A stretch of DNA of 64,000 bases. Origin: Brucella daejeonensis (GTDB taxonomy: Bacteria > Pseudomonadota > Alphaproteobacteria > Rhizobiales > Rhizobiaceae). The stretch is from contig NZ_JACIJG010000001.1 of assembly GCF_014199265.1 (NCBI RefSeq), forward strand, positions 310,001 through 374,000, in the 5' to 3' direction. The position numbers and the translations under genes are program-made. Below the pieces are notes generated by a model, which worked only from the letters and a program-made list of their open reading frames with translations, made no database searches and was not told where the DNA came from. Of the stretch, positions 55,869 through 64,000 are shown in pieces; positions within the stretch are counted from its first letter, which is position 1, and every line of letters starts with the position of its first letter.

Positions 55869-57092
55869 GTGACCGACATGGCGACCCCTATTCCCGTATC
55901 CGTCCTCACCGGTTTTCTCGGCTCGGGCAAGACGACGCTTCTCAACCGGCTTTTGAAAGATCCGGCGCTGACCGATACGGCGGTGATCATCAACGAGTTC
56001 GGCGAGGTGAGCATCGACCATCTTCTGGTCGAGCAGGCGAGCGAAGGCGTGATCGAGCTTGCCGACGGATGCCTGTGCTGCACGGTGCGCGGCGAACTGG
56101 TGGATACGCTGGCCGATCTCATCGACCGGCTCCAGACCGGGCGCATCAAGGCGTTGAAGCGCGTCATCATCGAAACCACGGGCCTTGCCGATCCGGCTCC
56201 GGTCCTGCATTCGATCATGGGGCATCCGGTGCTCATGCAGGCGTTCCGGCTCGATGGGGTTCTTGCGACGGTCGATGCCGTCAACGGCATGGCGACGCTC
56301 GACAATCACGAGGAAGCGGTAAAGCAGGCGGCGATGGCCGACCGTATCGTGCTGACGAAGACCGATCTGCCCGAGGCGCAGGCGGAATTGCCAGCGCTCA
56401 GGGCGCGGCTGCGCGCGCTCAATCCCGGCGCCGATATGCTGGAGGCCGGCGAAGAACGCACGGGCTATGCCGCGCTTTTCGAATGCGGTCTCTATAATCC
56501 GGAAACGAAATCGGCGGATGTGCAGCGCTGGCTCAGGGCGGAAGCCTATGAGGACGGGCAACACCATCATGGGCATCACCATGACCATGGGCATGTTTGC
56601 GGGCCGGATTGCGACCACGACCATCATCACCACCATGGCCATCACCATCATCATGACGATGCGATCCGGTCTTTTTCGCTTCGTCACGATGCGCCGATCC
56701 CGCTATCGTCCTTCGATATGTTTCTCGACCTGTTGCGTTCGACCCATGGCGAGAAGCTTCTGCGGGTGAAGGGCATCGTGCAGATCGCGGAGGACCCGGA
56801 GCGTCCGGTAGTGATCCATGGCGTGCAGAAGATTTTCCATCCGCCCGCGCGGCTGCCGCAATGGCCGGGAGAGCAACTCCAGCAAGAGGGCGGTGCGGTC
56901 TTGCGCCCGGAGTTGCGGGAGGAAAAAGCAAAGCGTGAGACGCTTCTGGTGATGATCGTGAAGGATTTGCCGGAAACCTATGTGCGCGAGCTTTTCGATG
57001 CATTCATGGGGCGTCCGGCGCCCGACAGGCCGGACCGCGCCGCGCTGACCGAAAACCCGCTGGCCATTCCGGGTTTTTCGCCCCGGAGCTGA
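55869..57092 (+). CDS. CobW/COG0523-family GTPase with a His-rich metal loop
   Basis: A 407-residue G3E GTPase. Walker [16 protein letters not shown], the metal-binding CXCC motif in [16 protein letters not shown]-domain motif [11 protein letters not shown], and the C-terminal CobW_C domain. Between them (about residues 228-262) is a very His-rich segment ([20 protein letters not shown] and more His). Such proteins act as metal chaperones or in zinc homeostasis (YeiR/ZigA type) or cobalamin synthesis; no cob genes are near, so zinc or other metal allocation is more likely. Start: GTG 55869, or ATG 55878 ([13 protein letters not shown]). Confidence 0.9.
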   Translation: MTDMATPIPVSVLTGFLGSGKTTLLNRLLKDPALTDTAVIINEFGEVSIDHLLVEQASEGVIELADGCLCCTVRGELVDTLADLIDRLQTGRIKALKRVIIETTGLADPAPVLHSIMGHPVLMQAFRLDGVLATVDAVNGMATLDNHEEAVKQAAMADRIVLTKTDLPEAQAELPALRARLRALNPGADMLEAGEERTGYAALFECGLYNPETKSADVQRWLRAEAYEDGQHHHGHHHDHGHVCGPDCDHDHHHHHGHHHHHDDAIRSFSLRHDAPIPLSSFDMFLDLLRSTHGEKLLRVKGIVQIAEDPERPVVIHGVQKIFHPPARLPQWPGEQLQQEGGAVLRPELREEKAKRETLLVMIVKDLPETYVRELFDAFMGRPAPDRPDRAALTENPLAIPGFSPRS

Positions 57093-57095
57093 TAA

Positions 57096-57353
57096 TCACT
57101 TCCGGCGAATGAGAAAGCGGTGGAGCGTACCTTCCCGCTTCTGCGTCATCAGGTCGTGGCCTTCCTGTGTGCAGAAATGCGGCATGTCGATGCCTGACAG
57201 CGGGTCGGTCGTCTCTACCCAGAGAAGCGCGCCGCTTTGCATTTTTTCCAGACGATTGCGGGTTTTCAAAACCGGAAGGGGGCATTTCAGCCCCCTCAGG
57301 TCGTAGACAGGAATGTCTTCCTGCCGCAATGTCAGTTCCCGATGATCTTCCAC
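57096..57353 (-). CDS. TusA-family sulfur-carrier-like protein
   Basis: About 85 residues with the TusA/SirA signature YDLRGLKCPLPVLKTRNRLEKMQSG, where the CPxP cysteine is the sulfur acceptor, and DPLSGIDMPHFCTQEGHDL. The start is unsure: GTG 57353 or 57356, with the end of the L,D-transpeptidase gene overlapping by about 20 bp; TTG 57329 is another option. It may supply persulfide for tRNA 2-thiolation or other sulfur transfer. It is on the same strand, directly after the L,D-transpeptidase gene. Confidence 0.8.
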   Translation of the reverse strand: MEDHRELTLRQEDIPVYDLRGLKCPLPVLKTRNRLEKMQSGALLWVETTDPLSGIDMPHFCTQEGHDLMTQKREGTLHRFLIRRK

Positions 57354-58528
57354 CACGGCTTCTTCGGTTCCGGTGCGGCAGCGGGCGCCGGCTGTTCGGC
57401 ATTCTGCGCCACCGTGCTGGCGGTGGTCATTGTCGAAATTTGGGGTGAAACCTGGGGCGAAACCTGGGGTGCTGTCCCGGCCACAGCCGGTGCGGCTGGC
57501 TGCGGTGTCGCCGCAATGGCCGTTGGCTGTACCGATGGCGTTGCCGGGCGGATGTCCGGTGCACCGGTCTTTTCGGCGGAAGCGGGCGAGAGCGACGGCG
57601 GTTCGCGCGTTACCTTTTCGCCGCGTGCGCGCGCCGCGCTCCATGCGGAGACGAGCTTGGCCTCGGCAATGCCCTGAATGGACGGTGCCGGTGCCTTCTG
57701 TGCGGCGCTGAAAGCCGTCAGATAGGTCTTTTCATAAGACGCATAGGACATGGCCGCGCCGCCAGCCGAAGGCGGGCAGGCCTCGGTCGGCGAAAGCGGC
57801 TGGCCGTCCGGCGTGGACACGTTGAACACATAGCGCTTTTCGCAGACATCGACCTTCGGCGGAACCTTGGTGGTCTGGAAGGCATCGTAACCCTGCTTCA
57901 GCATTTTCCAGAAAGAATAGTTGGCGTCGTTCCTGTAGCGCGCCATGTTGGCGGCGGTCATGCGGAACGGGAAAGCCTGAATCTGGAAGTCGCGCTGGCC
58001 GCCCTTGAAGGCGTCGCGCCCGAAAGCATAGATCTCGGCGACCTGCTCATCGGTCATCGAGTAGCAGCCCGACGAAGAACATGCGCCATGCACCATCAGA
58101 TGCTGGCCGGTGCGGCCATTGGCGCGGTCATAGGCGTTGGGAAAGCCGATATTGAAAGCGAGATAATAACTGGATTTCGGATTCATCTGCGCCGGGCGGA
58201 CGGTATAGAAACCCTCCGGCGCCTGACGGTCGCCCTCGATATATTTGGGCCCGAGCTTGCCGGACCACTTGCAGATTTCGTAGGAAGCGATCTGGTCGTA
58301 TTTGCCGTTGTTCTTCTGCTTCCAGACTTCGAGGACGCCTTCTTCCTTGAAGATGCGCACCATGATCGGCGAGGTGCGGGTCATGCCCTTCGCCTTCATC
58401 CTGGCAACGACCTTTTGAGGAAGCGGCTTTTCAGCGCGCAGGCTCAGATCGGATACAGACGAACCCTGACAGCCTGCGAGCAGCGTGGTTGCCAGTAAGG
58501 AGCCTAGAATTGCGGTTCTGATCTTCAT
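57332..58528 (-). CDS. L,D-transpeptidase lipoprotein (ErfK/YbiS/YcfS/YnhG type)
   Basis: A 398-residue protein. Lipobox LLATTLLAGCQG at about 12-23 predicts a lipoprotein. The YkuD-type catalytic motif is HGACSSSGCYSM (H-x-x-S-x-G-C). The C-terminal about 130 residues are Ala/Pro/Thr-rich and low in complexity, with a short tandem repeat (PQVSPQVSPQIS). Such enzymes make 3-3 peptidoglycan cross-links or attach outer-membrane proteins to the wall; in Rhizobiales several copies are usual. The Pro-rich tail may be a periplasmic spacer. Confidence 0.88.
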   Translation of the reverse strand: MKIRTAILGSLLATTLLAGCQGSSVSDLSLRAEKPLPQKVVARMKAKGMTRTSPIMVRIFKEEGVLEVWKQKNNGKYDQIASYEICKWSGKLGPKYIEGDRQAPEGFYTVRPAQMNPKSSYYLAFNIGFPNAYDRANGRTGQHLMVHGACSSSGCYSMTDEQVAEIYAFGRDAFKGGQRDFQIQAFPFRMTAANMARYRNDANYSFWKMLKQGYDAFQTTKVPPKVDVCEKRYVFNVSTPDGQPLSPTEACPPSAGGAAMSYASYEKTYLTAFSAAQKAPAPSIQGIAEAKLVSAWSAARARGEKVTREPPSLSPASAEKTGAPDIRPATPSVQPTAIAATPQPAAPAVAGTAPQVSPQVSPQISTMTTASTVAQNAEQPAPAAAPEPKKPWWKIIGN

Positions 58529-58807
58529 GTCGCATCAAGTCTGTTAGAGCTACGCCAGAGACTTTATGAGCAAAAGTCGATTTCCTGAAGGTCCGATCCT
58601 ATAAATGAAACCTTACGGTATCATTTATAAATCCTTGCTCAGATAGCTAAAATCCGGCGCGTCGGCAATATGGCCGAATTCGCGGCATGATGCAAATCCG
58701 GGAAGCGCGGGGCCTCCCGGACGCATTATCTCTTTGTTCTGAACCGCGTATCTTATTCCGAAAACCGCGTTACGCTTTTCGGGATGCGCTCCAGTACGTG
58801 GTAAAAA
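58529..58807. other. Gap between accA and L,D-transpeptidase with a degenerate repeat
   Basis: At about 58720-58797, ATTATCTCTTTGTTCTGAAC ... ATTCCGAAAACCGCGTTACG then CTTTTCGGGATGCGCTCCAG resembles the second half of the Bru-RS-like repeats in a diverged form. The rest holds the transpeptidase promoter; no gene is seen. Confidence 0.5.
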
Positions 58808-59761
58808 TCAGATGTTGCGGCCGATTTCGAGGAATTTCTGACGGCGTTCCTGCTTCAGCGTCTCGCCGTCCATATCCTTCATCGAGCGCAGCGATGCGGT
58901 GATGATGTCGCCGGTAGCGTCGATAACGGCTTCCTTGCCGCGATGCGCGCCGCCCATCGGCTCGGGAATGATGCCGTCGACGATCTTGAGGTCGAACAGG
59001 TCCTGCGCGGTGATGCGCATGTTGGAGGCCGCATCCTTGGCGCGGGTGGAATCGTGCCACAGGATCGAGGCCGCGCCTTCCGGCGAGATGACCGAATAGA
59101 TCGAATGTTCGAGCATGTAGACGCGGTTTGCGACCGCGATTGCAATCGCCCCGCCCGAGCCGCCTTCACCGATGATGATCGAGACGACCGGCACGCGCAG
59201 CTTGAGGCATTCCGCCGTCGAGCGCGCAATGGCTTCGGCCTGGCCGCGCTCCTCGGCGCTGACGCCCGGATAGGCGCCCGCCGTATCGACGAAGGTGATG
59301 AGCGGAAGCTGGAAACGGTCGGCCATTTCCATGATGCGGACGGCCTTGCGATAGCCTTCCGGGCGGGCCGAGCCGAAATTGTGCTTCAGGCGGGTCTTGG
59401 TGTCGGAACCCTTTTCCTGCCCGATGACGGCGACGGCCTGACCGTTGAAACGACCGAAACCGGCCTGGATGGCTTCGTCATTGGCGAATTTGCGATCCCC
59501 GGCAAGCGGCGTGAACTCGGTGAACAGCCGTTCGATATATTCCAGGCAGTGCGGACGGTCCGGGTGGCGGGCGATCTGCGCCTTCTGCCAGGGGGTCAGC
59601 TTGCGGTAGATATCTTTCAGCGCATCGGCCGAACGCTTCTCGAGGCGACGAATCTCGTCGCTCATCTCGACGCTGCCCTGTTCCTGCGCGAGCTTCTTCA
59701 GCTCGAGAATCTGGCCTTCGAGGTCGGCGACGGGTTTTTCAAAATCGAGATAGTTGTACAT
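58808..59761 (-). CDS. accA: Acetyl-CoA carboxylase carboxyltransferase subunit alpha
   Basis: A 317-residue AccA, half of the carboxyltransferase making malonyl-CoA. MYNYLDFEKPVADLEGQILELKKLA at the start, IGQEKGSDTKTRLKHNFGSARPEGYRKAVRIM, PLITFVDTAGAYPGVSAEERGQAEAIARS, and GEGGSGGAIAIAVANRVYML with EHSIYSVISPEGAASILWHD. The start is at ATG 59761, matching the conserved N-terminus; a frame extending upstream (from 59854) enters the repeat region. Confidence 0.97.
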   Translation of the reverse strand: MYNYLDFEKPVADLEGQILELKKLAQEQGSVEMSDEIRRLEKRSADALKDIYRKLTPWQKAQIARHPDRPHCLEYIERLFTEFTPLAGDRKFANDEAIQAGFGRFNGQAVAVIGQEKGSDTKTRLKHNFGSARPEGYRKAVRIMEMADRFQLPLITFVDTAGAYPGVSAEERGQAEAIARSTAECLKLRVPVVSIIIGEGGSGGAIAIAVANRVYMLEHSIYSVISPEGAASILWHDSTRAKDAASNMRITAQDLFDLKIVDGIIPEPMGGAHRGKEAVIDATGDIITASLRSMKDMDGETLKQERRQKFLEIGRNI

Positions 59762-59840
59762 CTGGCCTGACTGTTCGTGCGTTTTACAAAGGGATGTGCC
59801 GCTCTGTGACCAGCTTGAAAAGGCTGATTTACGGCGCCTT

Positions 59841-59985
59841 AGAGCCTGTTCCAAAAGTCGCCATGAGTGGCTGCAAATGGCAATTTGCCTCCGTTCCGGT
59901 GCTCATGTACGTCCAGTACATTCAAGCTCCGGTACTCGAAAATCACCATTTTCACACACACATGCCGCTTTTTGATTCAGGCTCT
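59841..59985. repeat. 145-bp inverted-repeat (MITE-like) element between accA and xerD
   Basis: AGAGCCTGTTCCAAAAGTCG at 59841 pairs with GCTTTTTGATTCAGGCTCT at the right end (to 59985), imperfectly. The middle contains a smaller palindrome (GTACGTCCAGTAC). A deleted copy with the same ends is at 19820-19877. No coding content. Confidence 0.7.
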
Positions 59986-60044
59986 TACATATTCACTGCG
60001 GGCTCATCTTGCAAATTTTCGGTTTTCTCATAACCGCACAGCAG

Positions 60045-60968
60045 CTAATCGGCAAGCGGATGATGCTCGCTGACGAGCTTATGCAGTCTTTCCTCAAGTA
60101 CATGCGTATAGATTTGTGTCGTGGAAATGTCGGCATGACCGAGCAATTGCTGGACGGTGCGCAGATCGGCGCCGTTCTGCAGGAGATGGCTGGCGAAGGC
60201 GTGACGCAGCACATGCGGTGAAACGGACGCCGCAGACAATCCCGCCCGTGCGGCCAGTCCCTTCAATTCGCGGGCAAAAACCTGACGCGCCAGATGGCCG
60301 CTTTCGGAAAACGCCGGGAACAGCCAGGGATTGTCGTCGCTGCCGGGCAGGGAGTCGCGCAGCGCCAGAAAGTGCTGAAGCGCCTCGCGCGCCTTGGGCG
60401 AAAGCGGAACCATGCGTTCCTTGGAGCCCTTGCCGCGCACCAGCAGAAAACGGTGGTCGGTGCGCGCGACCGTGACGGGCAGGCCGACAAGCTCGGAAAC
60501 GCGAAGCCCGGTCGCATAAAGCGTTTCGAGAAGCGCGTGGAGGCGCAGCGCCTTGATGCTTTCGCCCGGTCCGCCCGCTTCGGAAGCTTCCAGCGCGGCG
60601 CGGTCGAGCAGCTTCGTAACGCTTTCGACGCTCATGATCTTCGGCAGAGGCTTCTGCTTCTTCGGCGCATCGACGGTGCCGGTCGGATCGTCCTGCCGGT
60701 AGCCTTCCGAATAGAGAAAGCGAAAGAACTGGCGCAGCGCCGACAGGCGCCGGGCCTGCGATGTCGCGGCAAAACCTTCCGTGGCCATGGCGTCGATCGC
60801 GGCGCGGATATGGTCGGCCCCGGCTTCGGCCAGATTGACGCCCCGGGCCGAAAGCGCATCGGCCACGGCTTCGAGGTCGCGCCGGTAGGATTCGAGCGTG
60901 TTCTCGGCCGCGCCGCGTTCGGCGCTCATCATTTCCAGAAAATTCTCGATTGCGAGCGAAGCGCGCAT
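60045..60968 (-). CDS. xerD: Site-specific tyrosine recombinase XerD
   Basis: A 307-residue recombinase resolving chromosome dimers at dif with XerC. N-terminal SAM-like domain [31 protein letters not shown]; catalytic residues Arg in [11 protein letters not shown], Lys in [13 protein letters not shown], His-x-x-Arg in [29 protein letters not shown] (with the following His), and Tyr in [12 protein letters not shown] 60968 has AGGAG 6 bp upstream; the GTG at 60974 is too close to it. The gene is not linked to an integron or phage, so it is the housekeeping type. Confidence 0.95.
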   Translation of the reverse strand: MRASLAIENFLEMMSAERGAAENTLESYRRDLEAVADALSARGVNLAEAGADHIRAAIDAMATEGFAATSQARRLSALRQFFRFLYSEGYRQDDPTGTVDAPKKQKPLPKIMSVESVTKLLDRAALEASEAGGPGESIKALRLHALLETLYATGLRVSELVGLPVTVARTDHRFLLVRGKGSKERMVPLSPKAREALQHFLALRDSLPGSDDNPWLFPAFSESGHLARQVFARELKGLAARAGLSAASVSPHVLRHAFASHLLQNGADLRTVQQLLGHADISTTQIYTHVLEERLHKLVSEHHPLAD

Positions 60969-60970
60969 CG

Positions 60971-61189
60971 TCACTCCTGCGGCGTGTCGGAAGGGGTGGA
61001 AGCATCCGCCGCTGCCGGTTCGGCTGCGGGCGGCGGGGGGATGACGACCGGTTTCAGCTTCGAGGCGGGGATTTCCACCGTGATCTCCCGCATGTCCGGC
61101 TCCACGAAATTCGCGAGCGCATACATCGCGCCGTAAATGACGGCGGCGACGAGAGCGAGAAAGATGACGAGGCGCGTCAGCGTAGGCAT
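60971..61189 (-). CDS. Small membrane protein, unknown function
   Basis: A 72-residue protein with one N-terminal hydrophobic helix ([26 protein letters not shown]) and a Pro/Ala-rich C-terminus ([12 protein letters not shown]). It is just upstream of xerD on the same strand (2 bp gap) and diverges from aroK. The function is not readable. Confidence 0.7.
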   Translation of the reverse strand: MPTLTRLVIFLALVAAVIYGAMYALANFVEPDMREITVEIPASKLKPVVIPPPPAAEPAAADASTPSDTPQE

Positions 61190-61381
61190 TCATCTTTTAT
61201 GCTGTGGCATTAAGACGAAAGCAAGGAGGGCGAGACGAAAGCAAGAAGAGGGACAAAAGCAGCCTAAGCGCGCAATCGTGCAAAAAAGACCGGCTTCCCG
61301 CCATACGCTCCCTGAAAACCGATCAAAGCAATTGACGCCGCTCCGTTTTTCATGTGGAACCGGAGCAAATGGACGAGGATG

Positions 61382-61987
61382 ATGAGCAGTACGACAAAAC
61401 AGAATAATCAACATCGGAAAGCGGCGTTGATCCGCGATCTGCTCGGTTCGAGGGTCGTCGTGCTCGTGGGGCTGATGGGGGCGGGAAAATCGACGGTCGG
61501 GCGCAAGGTCGCGGGCCTGCTTGGATTGCCGTTCCGCGATGCGGATACCGAGATCGAGGCCGTGTCGCGCATGACCATTCCCGAACTGTTCGAAGCCTAT
61601 GGCGAGGTCGAGTTTCGCGATCTGGAGCGCCGCGTCATCATGCGCCTTCTGGAAGACGGGCCGATGGTTCTGGCAACCGGCGGCGGAGCCTATATGAACG
61701 CCGAAACCCGCGCCGCGATCAGCCGCATGGGCGTTTCCATCTGGCTCAATGCGGAGATCGATCTTCTGATGGAACGCGTGTCGCGGCGCCAGAACCGCCC
61801 GCTGCTGAAAAACAGCGATCCGCGCGGCGTGATGCTGCGCCTGATGAACGAACGCTATCCGGTCTATGCGCTGGCCGATCTGGAACTGATGAGCCGCGAC
61901 GACAGGAAGGAAGTGATTGCCGCCGAACTGCTCGACATTCTGGCCGGACATCTCGAAAATACCGCAGCTCGATCGGATCGATCGTGA
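61382..61987 (+). CDS. aroK: Shikimate kinase
   Basis: A 201-residue AroK phosphorylating shikimate at O3. P-loop [28 protein letters not shown], shikimate-site [17 protein letters not shown] and [17 protein letters not shown]-region [17 protein letters not shown] 61382 is preferred (GAGG 5 bp upstream); ATG 61379 is adjacent. It is followed by aroB, the usual pairing. Confidence 0.95.
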   Translation: MSSTTKQNNQHRKAALIRDLLGSRVVVLVGLMGAGKSTVGRKVAGLLGLPFRDADTEIEAVSRMTIPELFEAYGEVEFRDLERRVIMRLLEDGPMVLATGGGAYMNAETRAAISRMGVSIWLNAEIDLLMERVSRRQNRPLLKNSDPRGVMLRLMNERYPVYALADLELMSRDDRKEVIAAELLDILAGHLENTAARSDRS

Positions 61988-62027
61988 AGCCGGGCGATTT
62001 CCCGACGCTTGAAATTGGAGACTACGC

Positions 62028-63167
62028 ATGAACGCGCCTTCGGCTACTGCCGCACATGTCACGACCGTTCCGGTTTCGCTGGGCGACCGTTCCTATGACA
62101 TCCTGATCGGCAAGGGGCTGGTCGATCGCGCGGGCGAGGAAGTGGCGCGCCGGCTCAAGGGCGCGCGCGTCGCCGTCGTGACCGACGAGAATGTCGCCGC
62201 CGCCCATCTGGAACGCCTGACCGCGAGTTTCGCCGGAGCGGGCATCGACGTGACGCCGGTCGTCGTCGCGCCGGGCGAAAAATCCAAATCCTTCGCCACG
62301 CTGGAAACCGTCACCAATGCGGTGCTGGCCGCGCGGCTGGAGCGCGGCGATGCCGTCGTCGCCTTCGGCGGCGGCGTGGTGGGCGATCTGTCCGGCTTCG
62401 TGGCGGGGATCGTGCGGCGCGGCATGAATTTCGTGCAGATGCCGACGTCGCTTCTGGCGCAGGTGGATTCGTCCGTCGGCGGCAAGACCGGCATCAACAC
62501 CGCGCACGGCAAGAATCTCGTCGGCGTCTTCTACCAGCCCCGGCTCGTCCTGGCCGATACCGGGGTTCTCGACACGCTGAGCCCGCGCGAGTTTCGCGCC
62601 GGTTATGCCGAGGTCGCGAAATACGGTCTCATCGATCGCCCGGACTTTTTCGAATGGCTGGAAAAGAACTGGCGGGACGTCTTTTCCGGTGGCGCGGCGA
62701 GAACCGAGGCGATTGCCGAATCCTGTCGCTGCAAGGCCGCTGTCGTGGCCCGCGACGAGCGCGAGACCGGCGACCGCGCGCTGCTCAATCTCGGGCATAC
62801 GTTTGGCCATGCGCTGGAAACGGCGACGGGTTACGATTCGAGCCGCCTCGTCCATGGCGAAGGCGTTGCCATCGGCATGGCGCTGGCGCATCGTTTTTCG
62901 GTCAAGATGAATCTTTGCGGCATCGAGGATGCGGAACGCGTCGAAGCGCATCTGAAGGCCGTGGGTCTGCCATACCGGCTGTCGGACGTTCCGGGCGGCC
63001 TGCCGCCGGCGGAAAAGCTGATGGATCATATTGCGCAGGACAAGAAGGTGGCGCGCGGTGCGCTTACCTTTATCCTTACACGCGGCATCGGCCAGTCCTT
63101 CATTGCAAGGGATGTGCCGCCCACGGCGGTCCTGGACTTCCTGAAAGAGCGCTTCGCCACGGCATAA
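62028..63167 (+). CDS. aroB: 3-dehydroquinate synthase
   Basis: A 379-residue AroB cyclising DAHP to 3-dehydroquinate. NAD-binding [22 protein letters not shown], zinc-site EVAKYGLID with the Glu and the later GHTFGHALE and HGEGVAIGM histidines. It lies 40 bp after aroK and 12 bp before a CBS-domain gene, an arrangement (aroK-aroB-corC-like) common in Rhizobiales. Confidence 0.97.
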   Translation: MNAPSATAAHVTTVPVSLGDRSYDILIGKGLVDRAGEEVARRLKGARVAVVTDENVAAAHLERLTASFAGAGIDVTPVVVAPGEKSKSFATLETVTNAVLAARLERGDAVVAFGGGVVGDLSGFVAGIVRRGMNFVQMPTSLLAQVDSSVGGKTGINTAHGKNLVGVFYQPRLVLADTGVLDTLSPREFRAGYAEVAKYGLIDRPDFFEWLEKNWRDVFSGGAARTEAIAESCRCKAAVVARDERETGDRALLNLGHTFGHALETATGYDSSRLVHGEGVAIGMALAHRFSVKMNLCGIEDAERVEAHLKAVGLPYRLSDVPGGLPPAEKLMDHIAQDKKVARGALTFILTRGIGQSFIARDVPPTAVLDFLKERFATA

Positions 63168-63179
63168 AGGAAAAAGGGA

Positions 63180-64000
63180 ATGGGTTTCGAGCTCTGGATT
63201 CTATGCGGGATCATCCTGCTTTGTGTCATTCTGTCGGCCTTCTTTTCCGGTTCCGAAACCGCGCTGACGGCCGCCTCGCGCGCGCGCATGCTCACGCTCG
63301 AACATAATGGCGATGCGCGCGCCGGTCTGGTCCAGCGCCTGATCGGGCGGCGGGACCGGCTGATCGGCGTGCTTCTGATCGGCAACAATCTCACCAATAT
63401 TCTGGCTTCATCCATTGCCACCAGCATTTTCCTGACGCTCTTCGGCGATGCGGGCGTTGCCTATGCCACACTGGCGATGACGGTCATTCTGGTGATTTTC
63501 GCCGAAGTGCTGCCGAAATCCTGGGCCATTTCCAGCCCGGACCGCTTTTCGCTCACCGTTTCGCGGAGCGTGTCGCTGGTCGTGCTGGTGCTCGGGCCGA
63601 TTTCCGCCGCCGTCAACTGGATCGTGCGCGTGATCCTCCGGCTCTTCGGCATCAACCTGGCCGCGGGCCGCTCCATGCTGAGCCCGCAGGAAGAGTTGCG
63701 CGGCGCGGTCGAGGTGCTGCACCGCGACAAATCCCTGATCAAGGAGGATCGCGACCAGCTTGGCGGGCTTCTCGACCTGAAAGAGCTGGAAGTCAGCGAT
63801 GTCATGGTGCACCGCACCGCGATGGGCACCGTCAATGCCGATACGCCCGCCGACCAGATCGTCGGTGAAATTCTGGCAAGCCCGCATACGCGCGTTCCGG
63901 TCTGGCGCGACGATATTGACAATATTATCGGCATCATTCACACCAAGGATCTGCTGCGCGCGCTTTACGACGTCGATAATGATTTCTCGCGCATCGACAT
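63180..64000 (+). CDS. HlyC/CorC-type CBS-domain membrane protein (N-terminal part, runs off the window)
   Basis: The open frame from ATG 63180 (AAGGAAAAAGGGA upstream) runs past the window end, so only 273 codons are seen. The N-terminal DUF21/CNNM transmembrane domain is FELWILCGIILLCVILSAFF then SGSETALTAASRARMLTLE, IGVLLIGNNLTNILASSIATSIFL and VFAEVLPKSWA-like VIFAEVLPKSWAI. A first CBS domain follows (VSDVMVHRTAMGTVNADTPADQIVGEIL, HTRVPVWRDDIDNIIGIIHTKDLLRAL). Family members are linked to Mg/Co efflux or cation homeostasis. Confidence 0.9.
   Translation, partial: MGFELWILCGIILLCVILSAFFSGSETALTAASRARMLTLEHNGDARAGLVQRLIGRRDRLIGVLLIGNNLTNILASSIATSIFLTLFGDAGVAYATLAMTVILVIFAEVLPKSWAISSPDRFSLTVSRSVSLVVLVLGPISAAVNWIVRVILRLFGINLAAGRSMLSPQEELRGAVEVLHRDKSLIKEDRDQLGGLLDLKELEVSDVMVHRTAMGTVNADTPADQIVGEILASPHTRVPVWRDDIDNIIGIIHTKDLLRALYDVDNDFSRID

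Noticed and set aside
56550-56670. CRISPR-like or microsatellite array of CAT/CAC triplets
   Set aside because: It is the codon run of the His-rich loop in the CobW-family protein. There are no repeat-spacer units anywhere in the window.
54678-56687. A 669-codon minus-strand open frame opposite dacF and cobW
   Set aside because: Antisense shadow; its His/Arg-rich translation reflects the reverse of the real genes.
60045-60968. xerD as an integrase of a genomic island
   Set aside because: Its neighbours are housekeeping genes (accA, aroK, aroB), it has the typical length and motifs of XerD, and no attachment site or cargo is visible.

Overview
The window looks like part of the larger chromosome of a Brucella/Ochrobactrum-type alphaproteobacterium (Brucella sensu lato). 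The basis is the BvrR/BvrS (ChvI/ChvG) locus next to pckA, the alphaproteobacterial origin context (ppsR - origin - hemE), the parS-rich mnmE-mnmG-rsmG-parA-parB block, an Omp2-family porin, and several short palindromic repeats of the kind known as Bru-RS in Brucella. Species cannot be decided by reading alone. The window begins inside bvrS and ends inside a CBS-domain protein gene.

Layout. 0-4 kb: envelope two-component system, PEP carboxykinase and ribosome-rescue ArfB. 3.9-6.1 kb: an AT-rich accessory island made of nested relics of three IS families (IS6-like, IS110-like, IS5-like) around two genes for secreted proteins. One has an HHIIP (HNH-like) motif and ends in RDEL. The other is a small, two-cysteine secreted protein resembling toxin B subunits. 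6.1-13 kb: his operon with coaA, then hslVU. 13-18.2 kb: cell wall, membrane and SecB genes. 18.4-22.2 kb: dnaQ, coaE, aroE, maf, ppsR. 22.2-22.6 kb: the probable replication origin, with DnaA-box-like sites and a dense GANTC cluster. 22.6-35 kb: hemE, hemJ, rho, a thioredoxin-domain protein, mnmE, mnmG, rsmG, parA, parB, holA, with five parS or near-parS sites over about 22 kb. 35-39.6 kb: an ABC transporter whose binding-protein gene is separated from permease and ATPase by a porin gene. 39.9-52.2 kb: accessory metabolism, including a LacI-controlled catabolic cluster that carries the scar of a deleted aldehyde dehydrogenase fused to a GMC oxidoreductase. 52.2-53 kb: a lower-GC strip with a small HTH gene beside tRNA-Arg(CCT). 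53-64 kb: M20 hydrolase, DacF, CobW, TusA, L,D-transpeptidase, accA, xerD, aroK, aroB and a HlyC/CorC-type protein.

How it fits together. Most of the window is vertically inherited, origin-proximal housekeeping: replication and segregation (origin, ParABS, XerD, HolA, DnaQ), tRNA modification, histidine, shikimate, haem and CoA synthesis, and the envelope. The three places that break this pattern are the IS-graveyard island with the AB-toxin-like pair (the most interesting candidate), the porin cassette inside the ABC transporter locus, and the partly decayed LacI-controlled catabolic cluster. Short palindromic repeats sit in several gene gaps and even form the stop codon of dnaQ and the end of aroE.
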